Both the position numbers and the translations under genes were made by a program. A DNA stretch of 15,066 nt. Source: Planctomycetota bacterium. Lineage in GTDB: Bacteria; Planctomycetota; Planctomycetia; Pirellulales; S012-138. The stretch covers positions 1-15,066 of the forward strand of contig JALSGI010000529.1 in NCBI GenBank assembly GCA_026982835.1, in the 5' to 3' direction. Below are positions 12,455-15,066 of this stretch, piece after piece. The stretch's first letter is position 1, and each line of letters begins with the position of its first letter. The notes beneath the pieces were generated by a model. It was not told the origin of the DNA, did no database searches, and was given only the letters and a program-made list of their open reading frames with translations.

Positions 12455-12506
12455 CCGCCGGCGCCGGCCGGCGGTTGAACGGCGAGCCGGGAGCACGAGC
12501 TCCCGG
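12455..12506. repeat. Tandem pair of GAGCC-frame hairpins (copies 14 and 15)
   Basis: The first hairpin has CCGCCGGC/GCCGGCGG arms around GCCG (12455-12474). The second has CCGGGAGC/GCTCCCGG arms around ACGA (12487-12506). The linker TTGAACGGCGAG and the 52-bp total length match the pair at 496-547. Confidence 0.8.
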
Positions 12507-12520
12507 AGGAGAATCCCAAG

Positions 12521-12532
12521 CAAAACGTTTTG
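12521..12532. promoter_or_regulatory. Perfect 12-bp palindrome CAAAACGTTTTG
   Basis: A perfect AT-rich palindrome stands just outside island 2 and about 98 bp upstream of the NIPSNAP start codon. It could be an operator, which is inference from position and symmetry only. Confidence 0.3.
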
Positions 12533-12615
12533 AGCTCTCCATTTGGGTTTCTCTTTTCGGCCCTCGGCAAGTAAAACTAGGAGTAACCAAAACGCGCTGC
12601 CCCTTGTCCATCCGG

Positions 12616-12625
12616 AAGGAGGTGA
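12616..12625 (+). promoter_or_regulatory. Consensus ribosome binding site of the NIPSNAP gene
   Basis: AAGGAGGTGA is a near-full anti-Shine-Dalgarno match, with GGAGG 7 bp before the ATG. It is the strongest such site in the window and fixes the start. Confidence 0.85.
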
Positions 12626-12629
12626 ACCT

Positions 12630-13064
12630 ATGTTTGCTCGGACCAAGGCTCCCCTGTGGATGGGGTTGGGTCTCGTCGGCGGCTTGTTGCTGGGTTGGTT
12701 CGCCGCAGCCCAAAGCCAGAAATCCCAGCGGCCGATGCTCTTCGAGCTGCGCATCTACACCACGGCCCCGGGCCGGTTGCCCAAGCTGCACCAGCGCTTC
12801 CGCAACCACACGATGAAACTGTTCAAAAAGCACGGGATGACCAACGTGGGCTACTGGGTCCCGCTGGACAAGAAGGACACGCTCATCTACATCGTGGCCC
12901 ACCGCGACCAGCAGGCGGCCAAGCGTTCCTGGGAGGCGTTTCGCAACGACCCGCAGTGGCAGAAGGTGTTCCGCGAATCGCGCAAGGACGGCCCCATCGT
13001 GACCAAAGTGCAGCGCCACTTCATGCGCCCCACCGACTACTCCCCCCTGCAACGCACGCCCTAA
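12630..13064 (+). CDS. NIPSNAP-family protein with N-terminal membrane anchor or signal
   Basis: The 144-residue product has a hydrophobic N-terminal segment (about 9-27, LWMGLGLVGGLLLGWFAAA). A NIPSNAP domain follows, a dimeric alpha-beta barrel-like fold: MLFELRIYTTAPGRLPKLHQRFRNHTMKLF (36-65), then GMTNVGYWVPLD, TLIYIVAHRD, AFRNDPQWQKVF and a final VQRHFMRPTDYSP. NIPSNAP proteins are widespread and mostly of unknown biochemical role. This one is probably exported or periplasmic; whether the hydrophobic segment is cleaved is unclear, since the residues after it (AAAQSQK) could be a signal-peptidase site. No partner gene is evident. It is transcribed away from mutY across repeat island 2. 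Confidence 0.88.
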   Translation: MFARTKAPLWMGLGLVGGLLLGWFAAAQSQKSQRPMLFELRIYTTAPGRLPKLHQRFRNHTMKLFKKHGMTNVGYWVPLDKKDTLIYIVAHRDQQAAKRSWEAFRNDPQWQKVFRESRKDGPIVTKVQRHFMRPTDYSPLQRTP

Positions 13065-13224
13065 GGTGTCAAGCTGCCCTGGCTGCTTCTTTGAGGTCGA
13101 TCAAACAGCTCTCCACTGCCGATTGATCCCGGCAGGAAAAAAACCAAAGGGGCAGAGTTTCTTTTTGTGGTATTCCGCTGTCGGCTCGAAACCCCCCGAG
13201 GGCAACCCCATTGCCAAAAAACGC

Positions 13225-13252
13225 TTGACAGGGCCGATAATTTGGATATATT
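13225..13252 (+). promoter_or_regulatory. Sigma70-type promoter of the DUF1549 gene
   Basis: A perfect -35 TTGACA (13225-13230) is followed after 16 bp by the -10 TATATT (13247-13252). This is the best promoter match in the window. Transcription would start near 13259, leaving about 220 nt of untranslated leader. Confidence 0.75.
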
Positions 13253-13323
13253 GATCCTGTAATCCGACAATGCCTGCCCCTTTCGGCGGTTCGCCCCTGC
13301 CGGGCCAGCCGCCCCCGCCTGAA

Positions 13324-13360
13324 GAAGACAACAAAGTCTTCGCTCCTTTCCGGGGCGAAG
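13324..13360 (+). promoter_or_regulatory. Two overlapping, mutually exclusive leader hairpins
   Basis: Hairpin one pairs GAAGAC (13324-13329) with GTCTTC (13336-13341) around AACAAA. Hairpin two pairs CTTCGCTCC (13338-13346) with GGGGCGAAG (13352-13360) around TTTCC, with one G-U pair. They share CTTC (13338-13341), so only one can form at a time. CTGAAAAAAC follows at 13371, but no T-run, so this is not a classic attenuator. Confidence 0.4.
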
Positions 13361-13466
13361 GCTTGCCCGCCTGAAAAAACCGACAGCGTTCCCGCCCCCG
13401 TTTCTGCAGGAGGCCAAGCAAAGGCGCTTCTTGCTTTGCCGACTTGCCCCCTGCGGCCCGCCGCAC

Positions 13467-13472
13467 AGGAGG
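13467..13472 (+). promoter_or_regulatory. Ribosome binding site of the DUF1549 gene
   Basis: AGGAGG stands 7 bp before the ATG at 13480 and fixes the start. Confidence 0.8.
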
Positions 13473-13479
13473 TTCTGCC

Positions 13480-15066
13480 ATGCGACGTCCGGCTGTGCGC
13501 AGCACCGCGATCTGTGTCGTTCTTTCCCTGGTCGGTTGGTTTTTGGCAGGCCGCGCGCCGGCCGAAGAAAAAGCCAAACCGGCTGCTTCCAGGGCCAAGG
13601 TGGAAAAGCTGGTCGTCTTCCCCTCGGCGATTCACTTGGCCGGGGCCCGCGCCAGCCAGTCCCTGCGGGTGGTGGCCCACTTGAGCGACGGCACGCGCAA
13701 GCTGGTCACCGACCAGTGCTCTTACCAGAGCAACCAGCCGCAGGTGGCCTCGGTGCAGGGGCCGGGGGTGATTGTCCCACATGGCAACGGCCAAACGCAG
13801 ATCGTGGTCCAGTACCAGGGGGCCAAGGCGGAAGTGCCGCTGCGGGTGAGCCGCCGCGAGGACAAGCACTACAACTTCCGCAACGACGTGCTGCCGGTGC
13901 TTTCCAAGCTGGGGTGCAACCAGATGGGCTGCCACGGTTCGCCCAAGGGCAAAAAGCGGTTGCATCTTTCGCTGTTCAGCGCCGACCCGCACAAAGACTA
14001 CCTGCAAATCGTCGAGCCGAAAAAGAAACTCATCGACCCGAAGAACCCCGAGGAAAGCTGGCTGCTGCAAAAGGCCCTGTGCTACGAGGACCACGGGGGC
14101 GGGGACGTGCTGCAGGAGGACTCCCCGGAGCATCGCCTGCTGCTGGAGTGGATTGCCCAGGGAGCTCCCGAGGGGAAACCCGACGATCCGCTGCTTGAGC
14201 GGATCGAGGTGTTCCCCCGCCGCTGGGAAGTGCAGCCGGGGCAAAGCTACCCGCTGTTGGTGGAAGCCTACTACAGCGACGGCACGGTGGAAGAGGTGAC
14301 CCACCTGGCCTGGTTCAAGTCCAACGAGGAAGCGGTGGCCAAGGTGAGTCCGGCAGGCCAAGTGACCGGCACCGGCTACGGCGAGGCGGTGGTGCTGGTG
14401 AGCTACAACGGGGCGCTGGCCTCGGCCCGCGTCCGCTCGGCCCAGCCGGTGAAAGTGAAGTTCCCCGACGTGCCGGTCAACAACCGCATCGATGAGCTGG
14501 TGCTGGCCAAGCTGCGGGAGCTGAACATCGTCCCCTCGGAACTTTGCACGGACGAGGAGTTCCTGCGGCGAGTTTATCTGGACGTTATCGGCGTGCTGCC
14601 CACCCCCGAGGAAGCCCGGCGGTTTCTTGCCGACCCAAGTGCGGACAAGCGAACCCGATTGATCGACCAGCTGCTCCAGCGGCCCGAGTACGCCGACTTC
14701 TATGCCGTGAAATGGGGCGACATTTTGCGGATCAATCGCGGGATTCCCTCTCGGCTTCAGGACAAGGGGATGTGGGCCTACTATCGCTGGCTGTGGCACG
14801 CGCTGGACAGCAACATGCCGATGGACCGCTTCGTGCACGAGCTGCTCACGGCCACCGGCAGCGGCTACCGCAACGGCCCGGCCAACTTCTTCCGCGTGGG
14901 CCGCGACCCCCAAGGCATGGCCGAGCAGGCATCGACCGTGTTCCTGGGCGTGCGGTTGGATTGCGCCCATTGCCACAATCATCCCTTCGAGCGGTTCAAG
15001 TTGATGGACAACCTGGGCATGGCCGCCTTCTTTGCCCGGGTACGGATCAAGCGGACCCAGGAGCAG
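13480..15066 (+). CDS. Secreted planctomycete DUF1549 (PSCyt2) protein with Ig-like and cytochrome-type motifs, 3' incomplete
   Basis: The frame is open for 529 codons to the window edge. Residues 1-28 are a signal peptide (hydrophobic ICVVLSLVGWFLAG, cleavage likely after APA). Two Ig-like (BIG2-type) stretches follow, about 40-125 and 241-320; the second holds VSPAGQVTGTGYGEAVV. Between them lies GCNQMGCHG, a C-x4-C-H haem-type motif (Cys146, Cys151, His152). From about 332 the protein reads as DUF1549/PSCyt2 (NNRIDELVLAKLRELNI, then EEFLRRVYLDVIGVLPTPEEARRFL), with a C-x2-C-H motif at 495-499 (CAHCH). In planctomycetes such proteins usually continue into DUF1553 and are often followed by a DUF1501 gene; both would lie beyond the window. 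They are thought to be periplasmic redox or polysaccharide-associated proteins, with no settled function. Haem attachment is inferred from the motifs only. Confidence 0.9.
   Translation, partial: MRRPAVRSTAICVVLSLVGWFLAGRAPAEEKAKPAASRAKVEKLVVFPSAIHLAGARASQSLRVVAHLSDGTRKLVTDQCSYQSNQPQVASVQGPGVIVPHGNGQTQIVVQYQGAKAEVPLRVSRREDKHYNFRNDVLPVLSKLGCNQMGCHGSPKGKKRLHLSLFSADPHKDYLQIVEPKKKLIDPKNPEESWLLQKALCYEDHGGGDVLQEDSPEHRLLLEWIAQGAPEGKPDDPLLERIEVFPRRWEVQPGQSYPLLVEAYYSDGTVEEVTHLAWFKSNEEAVAKVSPAGQVTGTGYGEAVVLVSYNGALASARVRSAQPVKVKFPDVPVNNRIDELVLAKLRELNIVPSELCTDEEFLRRVYLDVIGVLPTPEEARRFLADPSADKRTRLIDQLLQRPEYADFYAVKWGDILRINRGIPSRLQDKGMWAYYRWLWHALDSNMPMDRFVHELLTATGSGYRNGPANFFRVGRDPQGMAEQASTVFLGVRLDCAHCHNHPFERFKLMDNLGMAAFFARVRIKRTQEQ

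Larger units (their letters stand above)
11952..12629. repeat. Non-coding gap with repeat island 2
   Basis: This divergent gap between mutY and the NIPSNAP gene holds no credible gene. Repeats fill about 12051-12510: a G-rich tandem array, six GAGCC-frame hairpins and two TTCC-loop hairpins, all related to island 1. Some copies match island 1 exactly (arms and loop at 12258-12277 against 378-397). The promoters of both flanking genes should lie here, but I could not identify either with confidence. Confidence 0.85.
13065..13479. other. Non-coding gap and leader before the DUF1549 gene
   Basis: No gene is visible in these 415 bp. The left half contains small inverted repeats, such as CTGCCG/CGGCAG at about 13115-13134 and GGCAA-CCCCA-TTGCC at 13201-13215, but no convincing terminator for the NIPSNAP gene. 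The right half holds a promoter at 13225-13252 and a leader of about 220 nt with alternative hairpins. Confidence 0.7.

Noticed and set aside
12010..12570. Frames on both strands across repeat island 2
   Set aside because: They consist of repeat units and the unit is read in several frames, so they are not genes.
13115..13134. CTGCCG/CGGCAG hairpin as terminator of the NIPSNAP gene
   Set aside because: It is followed by an A-run instead of a T-run on the plus strand, and no minus-strand gene ends there.
13069..14982. A 637-codon minus-strand frame opposite the DUF1549 gene
   Set aside because: It is antisense to a recognised secreted protein and crosses that gene's promoter and leader.

Overview
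The window is GC-rich DNA from a bacterium of the phylum Planctomycetota, most likely Pirellulales-like, although genus and species cannot be read from it. Two genes carry the lineage signal. The last gene is a secreted protein with two Ig-like stretches, a CX4CH haem-type motif, a DUF1549 (PSCyt2) region and a CXXCH motif, a combination typical of planctomycetes. The 749-2920 product begins MRLTLRTMLAYLD, the start of a membrane-anchored protein family I know from planctomycete genomes. No rRNA, tRNA, CRISPR array, insertion sequence or transposase gene was recognised.

Layout. Positions 1-748 are a non-coding repeat island. Next comes a minus-strand gene for a membrane-anchored, proline-rich, FecR-like protein (749-2920). 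It is divergent from a plus-strand HDOD-domain gene (3195-4094). A plus-strand run follows: a TPR protein (4328-4852), a UvrA-family ATPase (4961-7852), a DapA-superfamily aldolase or lyase (8010-8936), a ComEA-like helix-hairpin-helix membrane protein (8969-9448) and a family 4 glycosyltransferase (9551-10810). mutY (10818-11951, minus) converges tail to tail on the glycosyltransferase with 7 bp between the stops. A second repeat island (about 12051-12510) fills the divergent gap between mutY and a NIPSNAP-family gene (12630-13064). A strong sigma70-type promoter and a structured leader then precede the DUF1549 gene (13480 to the window edge, incomplete).

How the parts relate. The genes look mostly like housekeeping and accessory functions rather than one pathway. 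UvrA (bulky-lesion recognition) and MutY (removal of A mispaired with 8-oxoguanine) are both DNA-repair genes, but they are not in one operon. Only the aldolase and ComEA-like genes (32 bp gap) are close enough to suggest co-transcription, with the TPR and uvrA genes (108 bp gap) a weaker case.

The most unusual content is non-coding. The two islands, about 11 kb apart, share at least 15 short hairpins with a constant GAGCC/GGAG frame, variable but still complementary arms and mostly KTNA tetraloops. They also share a second hairpin type (GGTGC-TTCC-GCACC), a G-rich tandem repeat and several short words. Also worth attention are MutY, which has Glu where the catalytic Asp is expected and lacks the usual F-S-H motif, and the DUF1549 leader, where two mutually exclusive hairpins could form.
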